DNA of 64,000 nucleotides from Desulfonatronum sp. SC1. Its GTDB lineage: Bacteria; Desulfobacterota; Desulfovibrionia; Desulfovibrionales; Desulfonatronaceae. Below, one piece after another: positions 33,382 through 43,702 of the stretch. The stretch covers positions 1 to 64,000 of the forward strand of contig NZ_PZKN01000018.1 of the NCBI RefSeq assembly GCF_003046795.1, in the 5' to 3' direction. Position 1 is the first letter of the stretch. Each line of letters opens with the position of its first letter. The notes below the pieces were generated by a model that was not told the origin of the DNA, made no database searches, and saw only the letters and a list, made by a program, of their open reading frames with translations. The translations under genes were made by a program, and so were the position numbers.

Positions 33382-35564
33382 GCGCGCTTTTCCAAATGTT
33401 CATCGATGAATGCCGGGAGCTGTTGGCGGAACTGGAGACCGCCTTGCTGGAACTGGAGACAGACCCGGGCAACATCGACGGTGTACATCGCATTTTTCGC
33501 GCCCTGCACACCATCAAAGGATCAGCGGGCATTGTCGGCCTGGACGATGTTCGTGAATTGACCAACGACCTGGAAACCCTGTTCGACCTGGTCCGGTCCG
33601 TGAAAATTCCCTATACGCCCGAACTGGCTTCCGTCTGCTTTCGCTACAAGGATCTTCTGATTGACTACCTCAAAAATCCGGAAAAAGGCCTGCCGGCAGA
33701 CAAAACACCTCGGATACTGGCGGACCTGGAACAATTACTGAATGCATCCGAGCAACCTCCTTCCCTGGTCGCGGACTCCGCTCCCGAGGGCTGTCCCACC
33801 GGAGGCGAAGCCGGTCCCGGGGCCCAAGCGCCAATCAGGCTGTATCACCTGCACTACCACCCCGCGGATAAACCTTTCGACGCCCTGGACCCCTTGGACT
33901 TCCTCAGCCAGATGCAACAGCTCGGTTCCTGCGAGATCCATGCGTCTCCGGAACATATCCCCACGCTGGACAGCCTGGAACCGTCGCGGTGCGCCACGAG
34001 TTGGGACGTGATTCTGCGCACCGATGCGGACGAGGATGCTATTAGGGACGAGTTTCTGTTTTTGGACGACCCCGGGGACGTGAGCCTCTTTCGGGAGATC
34101 GACGCCGACGAGACGGCCAAGCTCCGGCAGGCCCAGAACGTGCAAGTCTCCGAGCTGTTGGCTGCGGCTGGCCGGTCTTCCACTCCGCCCCTGGGCGACG
34201 AGGATGCCGAATTCGAATTGCCCGAGCCCGCTGAAACACCATCCGCTCCCGAGCCAACCTCCCCGACGGCTCTTTCTCCCCAACCCACTGCTCCCCCCGT
34301 TCCGCCCCAGGCCGCTTCTAAGGCTGAGCCGCGCAAAGCCCCTCCTGCCGGCGGCGTCAAGGCCGAGGAGATCGCCTCCATCCGGGTCAGCACCACCAAG
34401 TTGGACGACATGGTCGATCTGGTCGGGCAGTTGGTCATTGTCCAGGCCCGGCTGAAACAGATCGAATCCGAACTGCACAACCCCCTGCTTACCTCGGTCA
34501 GCGAGGAAATCGAACGCTTGAGCGGCGATCTGCGCGAACGGACCCTGTCCCTGCGCATGCTGCCCATCGGTTCGACCTTCAACAGATTCCGCCGCCTGGT
34601 CCGGGACTTATCTTCGGAGTTGGACAAGGAAATCGAACTGAAGACCAACGGCGCTGATACAGAGCTGGACAAGACGGTCATCGAAAAACTCAGCGACCCC
34701 CTGGTGCACATCCTGCGCAACAGCATCGACCACGGCGTCGAATCCGCCGAAATCCGTCAGGCCCAGGGCAAGCCCGCCAAGGGCACGATCACCCTCTCCG
34801 CCATGCAAAGCGCCGGGCAGGTGCGGATCATCATCGAGGACGACGGCGGGGGCATCGACCCGAACAAGATCTTCGCCAAGGCCGTGGAGCGGGGCCTGGC
34901 CAGGACCGATGCCCGGCCTTCGGACCGGGACGTGCTCCAAATGATTTTCACCCCCGGCTTTTCCACGGCCGAAAAGGTCACCGCGGTTTCCGGCCGCGGG
35001 GTGGGCATGGACGTGGTCAAGCGCTCTCTGGAATCCCTCAAGGGCACGGTGGAAATCGACAGCCGCCCCGGCCAGGGCACGGCCATCAGCATCGGCCTGC
35101 CTCTGACTCTGGCGATCATCGAAGGCCTGCTGGTGACCCTGGGCGATGAATACTACGTCATCCCGCTTTCCGATGTCCTGGAATGCGTCGAGATCCAGCG
35201 CGGAGACGCCGAACCCGAGCGCATCGCCAAGGCCTACGACGTACGAGGCGAACTGCTGCCCTGCTTGGTGTTGCGCAACTGGTACCACATGGGTTCCACG
35301 GGGCCGGAAATCGAACAGGTGGTGGTGGTCCAGGCCAGCAACCGCCGCGTCGGACTGGTCGTGGACAGCATCGTGGGTCAGCTCCAGACCGTGATCAAAG
35401 GCCTGGGCCGTGTGTTCAACGGGATGAAGGGCCTCTCCGGAGCCACGATCATGGGCAACGGGGCCCTGGCCCTGATTCTGGACGTGGTCTCCCTGGTCAC
35501 CGAGCTGGAACGCCACGAAGACGCCGGAGCGGGCCGAAACCGACGAGCCAACCCTCCGCATTGA
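33378..35564 (+). CDS. cheA: CheA-type histidine kinase
   Basis: A 728-residue chemosensory kinase. The Hpt domain has H44 in ALHTIKGSAG. A middle region similar to that of the preceding protein is followed by a Pro/Ala/Glu-rich linker (about 280-320). Then come the dimerisation helices (IRVSTTKLDDMVDLVGQLVI), the ATPase with N box ILRNSIDHG (about 446), G1 EDDGGGID (about 488) and G2 GRGVGMDVV (about 538), and a C-terminal CheW-like domain (about 580-710). No cheW, cheY or receptor gene is nearby. Together with the three upstream genes it probably feeds a partner-switching output rather than, or in addition to, the flagellar motor. Confidence 0.92.
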   Translation: MSALFQMFIDECRELLAELETALLELETDPGNIDGVHRIFRALHTIKGSAGIVGLDDVRELTNDLETLFDLVRSVKIPYTPELASVCFRYKDLLIDYLKNPEKGLPADKTPRILADLEQLLNASEQPPSLVADSAPEGCPTGGEAGPGAQAPIRLYHLHYHPADKPFDALDPLDFLSQMQQLGSCEIHASPEHIPTLDSLEPSRCATSWDVILRTDADEDAIRDEFLFLDDPGDVSLFREIDADETAKLRQAQNVQVSELLAAAGRSSTPPLGDEDAEFELPEPAETPSAPEPTSPTALSPQPTAPPVPPQAASKAEPRKAPPAGGVKAEEIASIRVSTTKLDDMVDLVGQLVIVQARLKQIESELHNPLLTSVSEEIERLSGDLRERTLSLRMLPIGSTFNRFRRLVRDLSSELDKEIELKTNGADTELDKTVIEKLSDPLVHILRNSIDHGVESAEIRQAQGKPAKGTITLSAMQSAGQVRIIIEDDGGGIDPNKIFAKAVERGLARTDARPSDRDVLQMIFTPGFSTAEKVTAVSGRGVGMDVVKRSLESLKGTVEIDSRPGQGTAISIGLPLTLAIIEGLLVTLGDEYYVIPLSDVLECVEIQRGDAEPERIAKAYDVRGELLPCLVLRNWYHMGSTGPEIEQVVVVQASNRRVGLVVDSIVGQLQTVIKGLGRVFNGMKGLSGATIMGNGALALILDVVSLVTELERHEDAGAGRNRRANPPH

Positions 35565-35648
35565 CATTGAAAGCATTGGAACTACGATACGGAAGTCGGT
35601 AAAGTCGACAGCCAAGTAAACCAAATCTTCAGTCAAGGAGAAATCGTC

Positions 35649-36200
35649 ATGGAAAGCGCGACCCTTTCTGCAAGCAAAGAGGAACGCAGGGCCAAGGTGA
35701 TCGAGGTCCTGAACAAGGCCCGGGCCATGGAACTGCACGCCATTACCCAGTACATGAACCAGCACTACGCCCTGGACGACATGGACTACGGCGAACTGGC
35801 CGCCAACCAGAAACTCATCGCCATCGACGAAATGCGTCATGCCGAGATGTTTGCCGAGCGAATCAAAGAACTGGGCGGCGAGCCTACCACGGACCCCGCT
35901 GCCAAGACCCAGAAAAACCAGGACGTGGAAACCATCTTCTCCTTCGACGCCGGTCTGGAAGACAACACCGTGGACGTCTACAACCAGTTTCTGCTGGTCT
36001 GCCGGGAAAACGGCGACAGCATCAGCATGAAGCTCTTCGAGCAGATCATCGACGAGGAACAGGCCCACTTCAGCCACTTCGACAACGTAGCCGGCCACAT
36101 CAAAAACCTGGGCAACGTCTACCTCTCCAAAATCGCCGGCACCTCCGCCTCCACCGGCGGCTTCGGCAAGGGCTTCGTCATCAATCAGGGCGCGGCCTGA
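35649..36200 (+). CDS. bfr: Bacterioferritin
   Basis: A 183-residue four-helix iron-storage protein. Diiron ligands are visible in KARAMELHAITQYM, DEMRHAEMFAERI, VYNQFLLVCREN and IIDEEQAHFSHF, the ferroxidase pattern of the bacterioferritin family. ATG 35649 follows AAGGAG eight to nine bases upstream. It lies alone after the cheA operon and before a strong terminator. It stores iron and limits Fenton chemistry, complementing the feoAB and receptor genes of the window. The C-terminus ends in a glycine-rich tail (STGGFGKGFVINQGAA). Confidence 0.9.
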   Translation: MESATLSASKEERRAKVIEVLNKARAMELHAITQYMNQHYALDDMDYGELAANQKLIAIDEMRHAEMFAERIKELGGEPTTDPAAKTQKNQDVETIFSFDAGLEDNTVDVYNQFLLVCRENGDSISMKLFEQIIDEEQAHFSHFDNVAGHIKNLGNVYLSKIAGTSASTGGFGKGFVINQGAA

Positions 36201-36209
36201 TCATCACGC

Positions 36210-36246
36210 AAAAAGGGCGGCCCGCACGGGCCGCCCTTTTTCTTTT
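36210..36246 (+). terminator. Intrinsic terminator after bfr
   Basis: AAAAAGGGCGGCCC pairs exactly with GGGCCGCCCTTTTT around a GCAC loop, followed by TCTTTT. The A/T flanks make it potentially bidirectional, so it could also stop the convergent RND operon. Confidence 0.92.
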
Positions 36247-36304
36247 CCGATTCTCCCAGGAAACTCCAATTTTTAGAGCGAGTCGCCTAAATCACCCATC
36301 GCTC

Positions 36305-39300
36305 TCACTGCCGCGCACCCGCTTCGACGGTCGCGGGCAAGCCGTCCCCTTCCCTTCTCTTCGCACCGTAAAACAAAGTATACATCACCGGAATAACCAC
36401 CAAAGTGATCAGAGATGAGCTGGCTAGGCCGCCGATGACCACGCGGGCCATGGGAGCTTGGGCTTCGGCGCCTTCGCCCCAGCCCAGGGCCAGAGGGGTC
36501 AGGGCCAGGGCCGTGGTCAGGGTGGTCATCAGAATCGGACGCAGTCGGCGTCGTCCGGCTTCCTGGACGGCGTCCATGGGCGAGAATCCTTTGTTTTTAC
36601 GCAGGTTAGAGGACTGGTCCACGATGAGGATGGCGTTGTTGACCACGATTCCGCCGAGCATGATGCAGCCGATGAAGCTCTGCACGTTCAGCGTGGTCCC
36701 GGAGAGCAGCAGCATCAGGACCACGCCGATAGCGGCCAGGGGCACGGCGAACATGACCACCAGCGGGTCGCGCAGGGATTCGTAAAGGCAGGCCATAACC
36801 ATGTATACCAGGATCAGGGCCAGGATCAGGGCCAGGGTCAATTCCCCGAAAGCTTCCTGCTGCTCCTCGTAATCCCCGGCAAAAACGATTTCATAATCCC
36901 GGGGGACCGGGATTTCCCGCAGGGCTTCGCGCACATCCCCGGCCACGGCCCCCAGGTCCCGTCCGCTGATGGCCGCGGAGATCGAGGTGATGCGCTGCTG
37001 GTCCTTGCGGTCGATCTGGATCGGACCGCGACCGCTCTCCACGGTAACGACGTTGCGCAGCATGACCTGTTCTCCGGCGGCGTTGAGCATGGTCAGGTCC
37101 AGGATATCCTCGATGCCCATCCGCTCGGCCTCGGCCAGCTTGACCAGGATGCGATACTCATAGCCGCCCTCCCGATAGTTCGCGGCCCGGCTCCCGGCGA
37201 TGGCGGTTTCCAGGGTTCGGGCGATCTTGGTGGCGGACAAGCCCAAGTCCGCGGCCCGGGTCCGGTCGATGCGGAAGAGTTCCTGGCGCACCCCGGCCTC
37301 GCGGCTGAGCCGGACGTCGGTGATGCCCGGAACGTTCTCCATCAGGGCGGCGACCTCGGCGGCCAGGGCGTCCAGGCGGTCCAGCTCCCAGCCGCGCACT
37401 TCCACGACCATGCTGTCCCCATCCCCGGCGCCCATCCGAAAAATAAACAGGCCCTGACCGGCCCGAGTGCGGACCACGGTTCCGGGAATCCCGCTCAAGG
37501 CCGGACGCAGGGCCGCGGCGATCTGTTCGCTGCTTCGGGTCCGCTCGGCAGCCGGAACCAGGGCCATGCGGATTTCAGCCCGAGACCCGCCTCCCCCCCG
37601 CCAGCCCGAGGTGCCGACGTTGACGACCATGTTTTCGATTTCCGGAACCTGTTTCCAAACGATCTCCTCGATTCTTCGAACCTGGGTGTCCACCACTTCT
37701 AACCGCGTTCCCACCTCCATTTCGATATTGACCCGCACTTCGCCCTCATCCGTGCTGGGCATGAACTCGGACCCAAGGCGTGGAATCAGGGCCAGCGCAC
37801 CGGCGAACACCAAAACGGCCAGCCCCAGGGTGACCATCCTGTGGCGCAGCACCCAGCGCAGCAGATCCAGATAGGCGTCCTCCAGCTCCTTGAACATCCG
37901 TCCGCTGAAGGCATACATCCGCCCCCGCACTCCCACGATGGGCGAAACGGTCCCGGTCGTGGGCCGCAGCAACCGCGCGGAAAGCATGGGAACCACGGTC
38001 AAGGCCACCAGCAATGAACAGATCAAGGCAAAGGCCACCACGTAGGCCAACTGCCGGAACATCACCCCGGCAATCCCTTCCAGAAATATCATCGGCAGAA
38101 AAATGACCAAGGTCGTGATGGTGCTGGCCATCACGGCTGCTCCAACCTCGTTGGTGCCCTGGACGGCAACGGCCTTGCCCTCTCCGCCTTGTTCCCGCAA
38201 CCGGTAGATGTTTTCCAGGACCACGATGGCGTTGTCCACCATCATCCCCACACCCAGGGCCAATCCGCCCAGGGTCATCAGGTTCAGGGTGAAGCCGCCG
38301 AAATAGATCAGGGTAAAGGTGGCGATGATGGAAATGGGGATGCCCGTGGCTATGACCAGGGTGCTGCGAATGTTGCGTAGAAAAAAGAGCAGGACCAGCA
38401 CGGCCAGTGCCCCGCCGAACAAGATGGACCGTCCGACGTTTTTGATGGACTGCTGAATGTACTTGGATGTGTCGATGATCGGCGTGATCTGAAGCTGGGA
38501 GAAGTCCGCGTTGATCCGTTCCAACTCCCGAAGCACGGTCTGGGCCACCTGCACGGTGTTCGTCCCGGCCTGCTTGCGTACGGCCAGACGCACTCCTGGC
38601 TCGCCGTTGATGCGGATGATCCGGGTCTGGCGCTGGTGCCCGTCCACGACCTCGGCCAATTGACCAAGATAGATGGGCGCCCCGTCCCGGACGGCGACCA
38701 CGGTGGAGCGAATTTCCTCCAGGCTGGTGAATTCTCCTGGAGTACGCAGGGTAACCTCGAATCGGCCCTGGTCAATGGTCCCGGCAGGCACGTTGATGTT
38801 GGCTTCGCGCACGGCCTGGACAATCTGCTCCAAAGAAAACCCCAGGGAGCGGACCCGGTCCGGATCAACATTGATCTGGATTTCCCGCTCCAATCCTCCC
38901 CAAATGTCCAGAGCGGCCACGCCGGGAATCCGTTCGATGCGCTGCTTGACCTGGTTGTCGATCACCAGGCGCATTTCCACCGGGTCCAGTCGGCTGGATG
39001 CTCCAAGGATCAGAATCGGAAACTGGGCCGCGTCGAACTTGAACAACTGTGGCCGGTCCGCCGAGTCGGGCAGCCGACCGGCGATGCGGTCCAGCCGATC
39101 CCGGATGTCGTTGGACGCCGCGTCCAGATTCGTGCCCCAGGAAAAGGAAACCCGTACGGAACTTTGGCCCTCGGAAGAGACCGAGGTGATCTCTTCCACT
39201 CCCGGAACCGCGGCCACGGCTTCCTCCACCAGCCTGGTGACCAACTCCTCCATTTCCTCGGGGCTGGCGTTCTCGTAGGACGTCATCACGGTCAAGGTGG

Positions 39301-39427
39301 GAAAGGTCAGTTCCGGCATCAAATCGATGGGTAGCCGGGACAGGGACACCCCGCCCAGAATCACCACGATCAGGACGACCATGATGGTGAAGATCGGGCG
39401 GGAGACGCTTTGTTGGGTGATGTACAT
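36305..39427 (-). CDS. RND-family efflux permease (AcrB/HAE1-type)
   Basis: A 1,040-residue inner-membrane pump of normal RND length. The N-terminus ([20 protein letters not shown]) starts the first membrane helix. Two large periplasmic loops and repeated six-helix blocks follow, with the proton-relay region [20 protein letters not shown] in the first half and [16 protein letters not shown] in the second. ATG 39427 is chosen because it begins the family's standard N-terminus; further upstream the frame is low-complexity antisense of the adaptor gene. It works with the adaptor encoded just upstream. No outer-membrane channel gene is present here. Confidence 0.93.
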   Translation of the reverse strand: MYITQQSVSRPIFTIMVVLIVVILGGVSLSRLPIDLMPELTFPTLTVMTSYENASPEEMEELVTRLVEEAVAAVPGVEEITSVSSEGQSSVRVSFSWGTNLDAASNDIRDRLDRIAGRLPDSADRPQLFKFDAAQFPILILGASSRLDPVEMRLVIDNQVKQRIERIPGVAALDIWGGLEREIQINVDPDRVRSLGFSLEQIVQAVREANINVPAGTIDQGRFEVTLRTPGEFTSLEEIRSTVVAVRDGAPIYLGQLAEVVDGHQRQTRIIRINGEPGVRLAVRKQAGTNTVQVAQTVLRELERINADFSQLQITPIIDTSKYIQQSIKNVGRSILFGGALAVLVLLFFLRNIRSTLVIATGIPISIIATFTLIYFGGFTLNLMTLGGLALGVGMMVDNAIVVLENIYRLREQGGEGKAVAVQGTNEVGAAVMASTITTLVIFLPMIFLEGIAGVMFRQLAYVVAFALICSLLVALTVVPMLSARLLRPTTGTVSPIVGVRGRMYAFSGRMFKELEDAYLDLLRWVLRHRMVTLGLAVLVFAGALALIPRLGSEFMPSTDEGEVRVNIEMEVGTRLEVVDTQVRRIEEIVWKQVPEIENMVVNVGTSGWRGGGGSRAEIRMALVPAAERTRSSEQIAAALRPALSGIPGTVVRTRAGQGLFIFRMGAGDGDSMVVEVRGWELDRLDALAAEVAALMENVPGITDVRLSREAGVRQELFRIDRTRAADLGLSATKIARTLETAIAGSRAANYREGGYEYRILVKLAEAERMGIEDILDLTMLNAAGEQVMLRNVVTVESGRGPIQIDRKDQQRITSISAAISGRDLGAVAGDVREALREIPVPRDYEIVFAGDYEEQQEAFGELTLALILALILVYMVMACLYESLRDPLVVMFAVPLAAIGVVLMLLLSGTTLNVQSFIGCIMLGGIVVNNAILIVDQSSNLRKNKGFSPMDAVQEAGRRRLRPILMTTLTTALALTPLALGWGEGAEAQAPMARVVIGGLASSSLITLVVIPVMYTLFYGAKRREGDGLPATVEAGARQ

Positions 39428-39443
39428 GGAGGGAGGGGTAAGG

Positions 39444-40628
39444 TTAGTTGTCGGTGACAATGCGGACGGATGAGCCGTCCTCCAGGAGGTGCTGCCCCAA
39501 GGTGACCACGTCGCCGGAGAGGTCTTCGGGCTCCAAGATCTGGGACATGCCTTCCTCGGAGATGCCGACCCGCACGGCAACCAGCCGGACCGTGTCGTCG
39601 TCCTGGATCACGAAGACGCTCTGTTGGCCATCACGCCGGACCAAGGCCGCGGAAGGGAGCAGGACCGCGTTCTCAGCTCGGGACAACTCCAACCGCGCCC
39701 GGACGAACATGCCCGGCTTCATCAGCCCTTCGGGGTTGGACAGCTCCAGTTCGACCCTGGCTTGCCGGGAAGCCTCCCGAAAGACCGGGGCGATCCGGGT
39801 CACATGTCCCTCAAAGGAGTGATCGGGCAAGGCGTCCACGGCTACGAGGGCCTGCTGTCCGACCCGAATCCGGGCATAGTCCCGTTCCGTGACGTGAAAG
39901 ACCGCCCGCACGGCACTGACATCCAGGACGCTGAGCAAGGGGGTGTTGGCGGACAAGGTCGCCCCTTCATCAACAAACCGTTCGCCCACTACCCGTGGAG
40001 GCTGGGGGCCGTTTTCAGGCCAGGAAGCCTCGATCCGGGCATAACTCATCCGAACCTCAGCGGCCCGCAACGCGGCCTGGCGTTGTTCGACCTGGGCCAT
40101 GGCCACGCGCAGGCGGGCCTGTTGGGCGAGATACCGGGAGCGAGTAAGATCCAGCTCGGCCTGGGAAGTGACCATTTGGCCCCGTAAGGACTCGATCCGG
40201 ACAAACTCCTTTTCCGCGACGTCCAGTTCACTGCGGGCCTCTTCCAGATTGGCCCGGGCCACGGCCAGCTCGGCCCGAGCCTGCTCCACCTGCTGCACGA
40301 ACTCCGCGTCCTCCAATTGAGCGATAAGTTGACCGCGCCCGACCGGGTCGCCCACGTCCACGAACAGCTTTTCCACCCGTCCTGAAATCTTCGATGCGAC
40401 ATCGAAGTGAGCCCGGGGCGACAAGGTGCCGGAAAAGGTCCGAATATCACGAACAATTCCAAGCTCCACGGGCGCGGCTTGGACGGCGACAGCCGGACTT
40501 CCGGCGGGCCTTCCGGTTCCCGGCTGTTGGGGGTCGGGTTGCAGTGCCCGGTAGGTCATCCAGCTCAAGCCGACGAAAAGGATCAGCAAAACAAGCGGCA
40601 AAACCACCCGCCGCGGTCGTCGAGACAT
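39444..40628 (-). CDS. RND efflux periplasmic adaptor (MFP/AcrA-type)
   Basis: A 394-residue adaptor. An N-terminal membrane anchor (VVLPLVLLILFVGLSWMTY) is followed by a lipoyl half-motif (ARAHFDVASKISGRVEKLFV), a long alpha-hairpin (EQARAELAVARANLEEARSE) and beta-barrel parts including SDVRAVF-like VSAVRAVFHVTERDYARI. ATG 40628 has GGAG eight bases upstream. It links the pump encoded 16 bases downstream to an outer-membrane channel. Substrate range cannot be told from sequence. Confidence 0.92.
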   Translation of the reverse strand: MSRRPRRVVLPLVLLILFVGLSWMTYRALQPDPQQPGTGRPAGSPAVAVQAAPVELGIVRDIRTFSGTLSPRAHFDVASKISGRVEKLFVDVGDPVGRGQLIAQLEDAEFVQQVEQARAELAVARANLEEARSELDVAEKEFVRIESLRGQMVTSQAELDLTRSRYLAQQARLRVAMAQVEQRQAALRAAEVRMSYARIEASWPENGPQPPRVVGERFVDEGATLSANTPLLSVLDVSAVRAVFHVTERDYARIRVGQQALVAVDALPDHSFEGHVTRIAPVFREASRQARVELELSNPEGLMKPGMFVRARLELSRAENAVLLPSAALVRRDGQQSVFVIQDDDTVRLVAVRVGISEEGMSQILEPEDLSGDVVTLGQHLLEDGSSVRIVTDN

Positions 40629-41122
40629 GGTCGTGCTCCGTGATTGTTCAAGCAATGGTTGAAATTCAGAGAGATGGGGGAAAGCATACCAACATGTCCT
40701 TCCTTTCGAAACGGTCGAAAAGGGCAGATCATGGTATACAAAGGGTGTGCCAGAATCTGAGATCGTTAAATATCGTTATATTACAATCCAGTTGCGTTAA
40801 ATCGCCTCCTCCTCTTGCGCAAAAAACTGCACAACAACGCTGCACAAGTGTGCAATAATCCGCACTAACAGTACAGGATTTCGTCGGAAGGCCAATCTCC
40901 TGTTATCCAGGTGCCTCCCGCGTTTCAATCTCCAGCGGTTTCTGGGCGATAGGCGTATACACCAACGGATGCGAACGCGAGGGGACACAAAAAAAACGGC
41001 TCGAAGCGCCGCGAAAACTCGACACATCGAACCGGGATGATGGGTGGTTTGAACAGAGTCGTCGTTCAGTGCCGTAGAGACGGACAGAAAGCGACATGGA
41101 GCGGCACTCGCCGAAAACTCGA
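40629..41122. other. Intergenic stretch upstream of the RND operon
   Basis: About 490 bases without a convincing gene. The part near 40740-40800 is AT-rich on the minus strand (TTGTAATATAACG) and is the likely promoter zone of the efflux operon. No regulator gene is adjacent. No repeat or terminator was recognised. Confidence 0.5.
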
Positions 41123-42328
41123 TTAATCGATCACGCCGCGAAACAGCTTTTTGAACACGGAGCCGCCACAGTATCCGGTTTCCTGGGCCATGCGCAGGGC
41201 ACGGGAGTCCCCCAGGGCCGCGGCGGAACGAAAATCACGGCAGGCCAGGTCACGCTTGTCCATCTTCATGTACAACAGACCGCGGTTGTGGAATGCCGAG
41301 GCCAGGCTGGCATCCTGGAGGATGGCCTTGGAGAAGTCCGTCACGGCCTTGTCCGGAAACCCGGCGTCGGCCAGGGCTAAGCCGCGTTCATTGAGCAATT
41401 CCGGATTGTCGGGGGCAATGTCCAAGGCCCGGGTCAAAAAATCCGCCGCGGCTTGGGGATTGGTGTATCGCTGACCGTTCCAAAGCATACGGGCTTGACG
41501 CAGCCAGTCCTGGACGCTTTTTTCCGGCTTGGCCGCGACGACGGAAAGAGATTCTTCTTGGGCTTGTTTGGACGAGGCCGAAGCAGCGAGGCCCTCTGGC
41601 GTTGGGACCGGAGCTGGCTTTTGAACAGCTTCGCACAATTCCTCGAGCTTGTCGGCCAGGGCGGCGTGTTCCTTTTCCAATACAGCCAGGCGCTCATCCT
41701 CGTTTGCGGCACGCTCTTCCAGAGCGCTTTTCAGTGCATTCAGGCGAGCGTCCACACGGCTCCCCAGGGCAAGGATGTCCTGCTCCCGATCAACGAGAAG
41801 ATTGGCGGCCTGCTCCGCCATCCGGCTTTCCAGGTTGGCCACCCGTTGAGTGGCGTCCTGAGAAGCGTTTTGAGCGGCACCCTGGGCCGTCTTCTTCAGC
41901 TCGCCGAGTTCCTTCCGCAAGCTCTTTTCCAGGCCAGCAATGCTTTGAGTACTTGCCTTGAGAGCACTCCGCAGTTCCTCGACGGTCTTCTTCCAAGGGC
42001 GATTTTCCAGGACCGCGAGTTCCTTGTCCAGACGCTGTTGACCCAGAACAGCCATTTCTCCAACAGTCTGAAGCTGTTTCTCGTTAATGTTCCACCGGGA
42101 GTCAAAATCCGCGAGGCTCTGTTCCAAGCGCCCCAGTCCAGTCTTCAAGGCTTCGAGTTCCTGTCCGCTGGATTCCTGAAAAATCTTCTGCCCCTCGGCG
42201 ACCTTTTTCAGCTCTTCGCGAAACTCAAGGGCAATGGCCTCAAGTTCGGCCTTGGTAAGCTTCGAGCTCGAACCGGCGCTTGCACTGGATTTGCTGGAGC
42301 TGGACTTGCTTGTCTTCTGCTTCGACAC
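41123..42328 (-). CDS. Coiled-coil and TPR protein
   Basis: A 401-residue protein. The N-terminus is a low-complexity Ser/Lys segment (SKSSSSKSSASAGSSSK). Residues about 25-235 are heptad-rich coiled coil (EELKKVAEGQKIFQESSGQE; ANLESRMAEQAANLL). The C-terminal 120 residues hold TPR-like repeats (NPQAAADFLTRALDIAPDNP; DKAVTDFSKAILQDASLASA). There is no signal peptide. It follows the LapA-like membrane protein by 158 bases on the same strand. The pairing echoes lapA-lapB at 50624-52410, but this protein lacks the LapB zinc ribbon. A scaffold role at the inner membrane is inferred. Confidence 0.7.
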   Translation of the reverse strand: MSKQKTSKSSSSKSSASAGSSSKLTKAELEAIALEFREELKKVAEGQKIFQESSGQELEALKTGLGRLEQSLADFDSRWNINEKQLQTVGEMAVLGQQRLDKELAVLENRPWKKTVEELRSALKASTQSIAGLEKSLRKELGELKKTAQGAAQNASQDATQRVANLESRMAEQAANLLVDREQDILALGSRVDARLNALKSALEERAANEDERLAVLEKEHAALADKLEELCEAVQKPAPVPTPEGLAASASSKQAQEESLSVVAAKPEKSVQDWLRQARMLWNGQRYTNPQAAADFLTRALDIAPDNPELLNERGLALADAGFPDKAVTDFSKAILQDASLASAFHNRGLLYMKMDKRDLACRDFRSAAALGDSRALRMAQETGYCGGSVFKKLFRGVID

Positions 42329-42486
42329 GTTGATTCATCCCCCTTTAGATGTCTTTGGAGACAAGAGCGTTGGACGAAACCCGGTTTTGCATACGCCTTG
42401 TCTCCAGCCGCCTTCTGGCGGCGATCCGTCGCAATACCGGCTTGGACGCGAAAAACACGATCCGATCAGCGGTTGAGCGAATCGGG

Positions 42487-43650
42487 TTACCGACCTTCTC
42501 CGGTGTTTTCAAGCTCCTTGGCCAAGGATTGGAGCATCTCCTCAACACGTTCCAGGGTCTCACGTTGCTCCTCCGTCTCCACCTGAGACCCCAAAAAAGC
42601 CGTCTTGCCCGCGGTGTCTCGCAGGAAACCGGCCACAAGCTGTTTGCGAACAATCTCCGGCAGGGCCTGCAAGGCCAACATCTGCTCTTCCAGGTTCTCT
42701 ACCCCGGCCCCCAATTGCTTCTGGCCCTGCCCCAGTGATTCGAGTTCATCTCGCACGGCAACCCGTTCCAATTCCAAAATCCGCCCCATCTCTTCCTGGG
42801 TCGAGGCCATGTGGCCGCTTTGAATGTGCAGATCGCCGAGTTGCTCCGCCATCTTGCTCACTTGACTGTTGAGAACGATGTAGACCCCGCTGCTGACGAC
42901 CAAGGCCAAGGCGGCGGAGAGGAACAGGACGGCCCCCCACCCTGGACCGGAAGGACGTTCCAGGACTTCGTCCTCCTTGAATTTCCCGGTGGCCGCAGAC
43001 GCATCATCGGCTTGCGGAGCAGCGGGAGATTGGAGTTCTCCCGAAGCTGTGAAAGGGGCTGTGGAAGACGTTTCAATGTTATCATCTCCGGAAGCGTTCC
43101 GTTCATCATTCTCGGAGACAAGCTTCTCTTCCGTTTCAGGCGTGGAGGATGTCTTTTCCATCGTGGACTCCATGGTAATCTGAAGGGTTTGCGAGGAGGA
43201 TTCCGTGGAAGATATCTCGGCGGCAACAGCCCCTCGTCGCCATGTCGCCGACGAGTCTCTCCGTTGCTCTTCCGGTTCGGTGGTTTCAAATGACGAATCG
43301 GATTTCGGCTCTTGTCCAGGATCTGGCTCAAGGTCCGGCTTTGATTCCGGCTCCGGTTCAGGGCTTAGCTCGCTTTCAAGGTCCGCGAGTTCTCTCTTTG
43401 ATTCAGCCACCGAGCGTTTCAGGCGGAAATGCTCGCTCAGGTAGGACAGGCTGGTCAACATGAACCCCGCCGCGAAAAGAATCGGGATCAGGACAAAAAA
43501 GGGCAGGCTGAACTCCACGGACAACAACCCCGGCCAATGGACCACCATGGGCGGGGCCGGGGACAGGGACAGGATTTCCGCGTTTTGCACCGCGCCCATG
43601 GCGATTGCCACGCAGAATAAAAGGAAGAACAGAATTTTGACGTGCTTCAT
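42487..43650 (-). CDS. LapA-like membrane protein with extra coiled-coil domain
   Basis: A 387-residue protein. The N-terminal 100 residues match the LapA (DUF1049) layout: membrane helix 1 (VKILFFLLFCVAIAMGAVQN), helix 2 (FFVLIPILFAAGFMLTSLSY), then a coiled coil (LKRSVAESKRELADLE). A Glu/Pro/Ser-rich spacer follows (about 95-235), then a third membrane helix (AVLFLSAALALVVSSGVYIV) and a C-terminal coiled coil (about 265-387). LapA normally ends after about 100-130 residues, so this is an extended form. Compare the simple LapA at 50624-51034. Function unknown; envelope assembly is inferred. Confidence 0.7.
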   Translation of the reverse strand: MKHVKILFFLLFCVAIAMGAVQNAEILSLSPAPPMVVHWPGLLSVEFSLPFFVLIPILFAAGFMLTSLSYLSEHFRLKRSVAESKRELADLESELSPEPEPESKPDLEPDPGQEPKSDSSFETTEPEEQRRDSSATWRRGAVAAEISSTESSSQTLQITMESTMEKTSSTPETEEKLVSENDERNASGDDNIETSSTAPFTASGELQSPAAPQADDASAATGKFKEDEVLERPSGPGWGAVLFLSAALALVVSSGVYIVLNSQVSKMAEQLGDLHIQSGHMASTQEEMGRILELERVAVRDELESLGQGQKQLGAGVENLEEQMLALQALPEIVRKQLVAGFLRDTAGKTAFLGSQVETEEQRETLERVEEMLQSLAKELENTGEGR

Positions 43651-43702
43651 ATCGGCTCCATATTCCCGGCTTCACGAAACAATGCCCGATAAAAACTCGG
43701 TC

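Noticed and set aside
34608-36098. 496-codon minus-strand open frame across cheA and bfr
   Set aside because: It spans two well-defined plus-strand genes and their gap, and shows no family features.
40737-40752. Sigma-54-like promoter before the RND operon
   Set aside because: TGGCAC has the right spacing, but the -12 element reads TTGTA instead of TTGCA and no sigma-54 activator gene is nearby.
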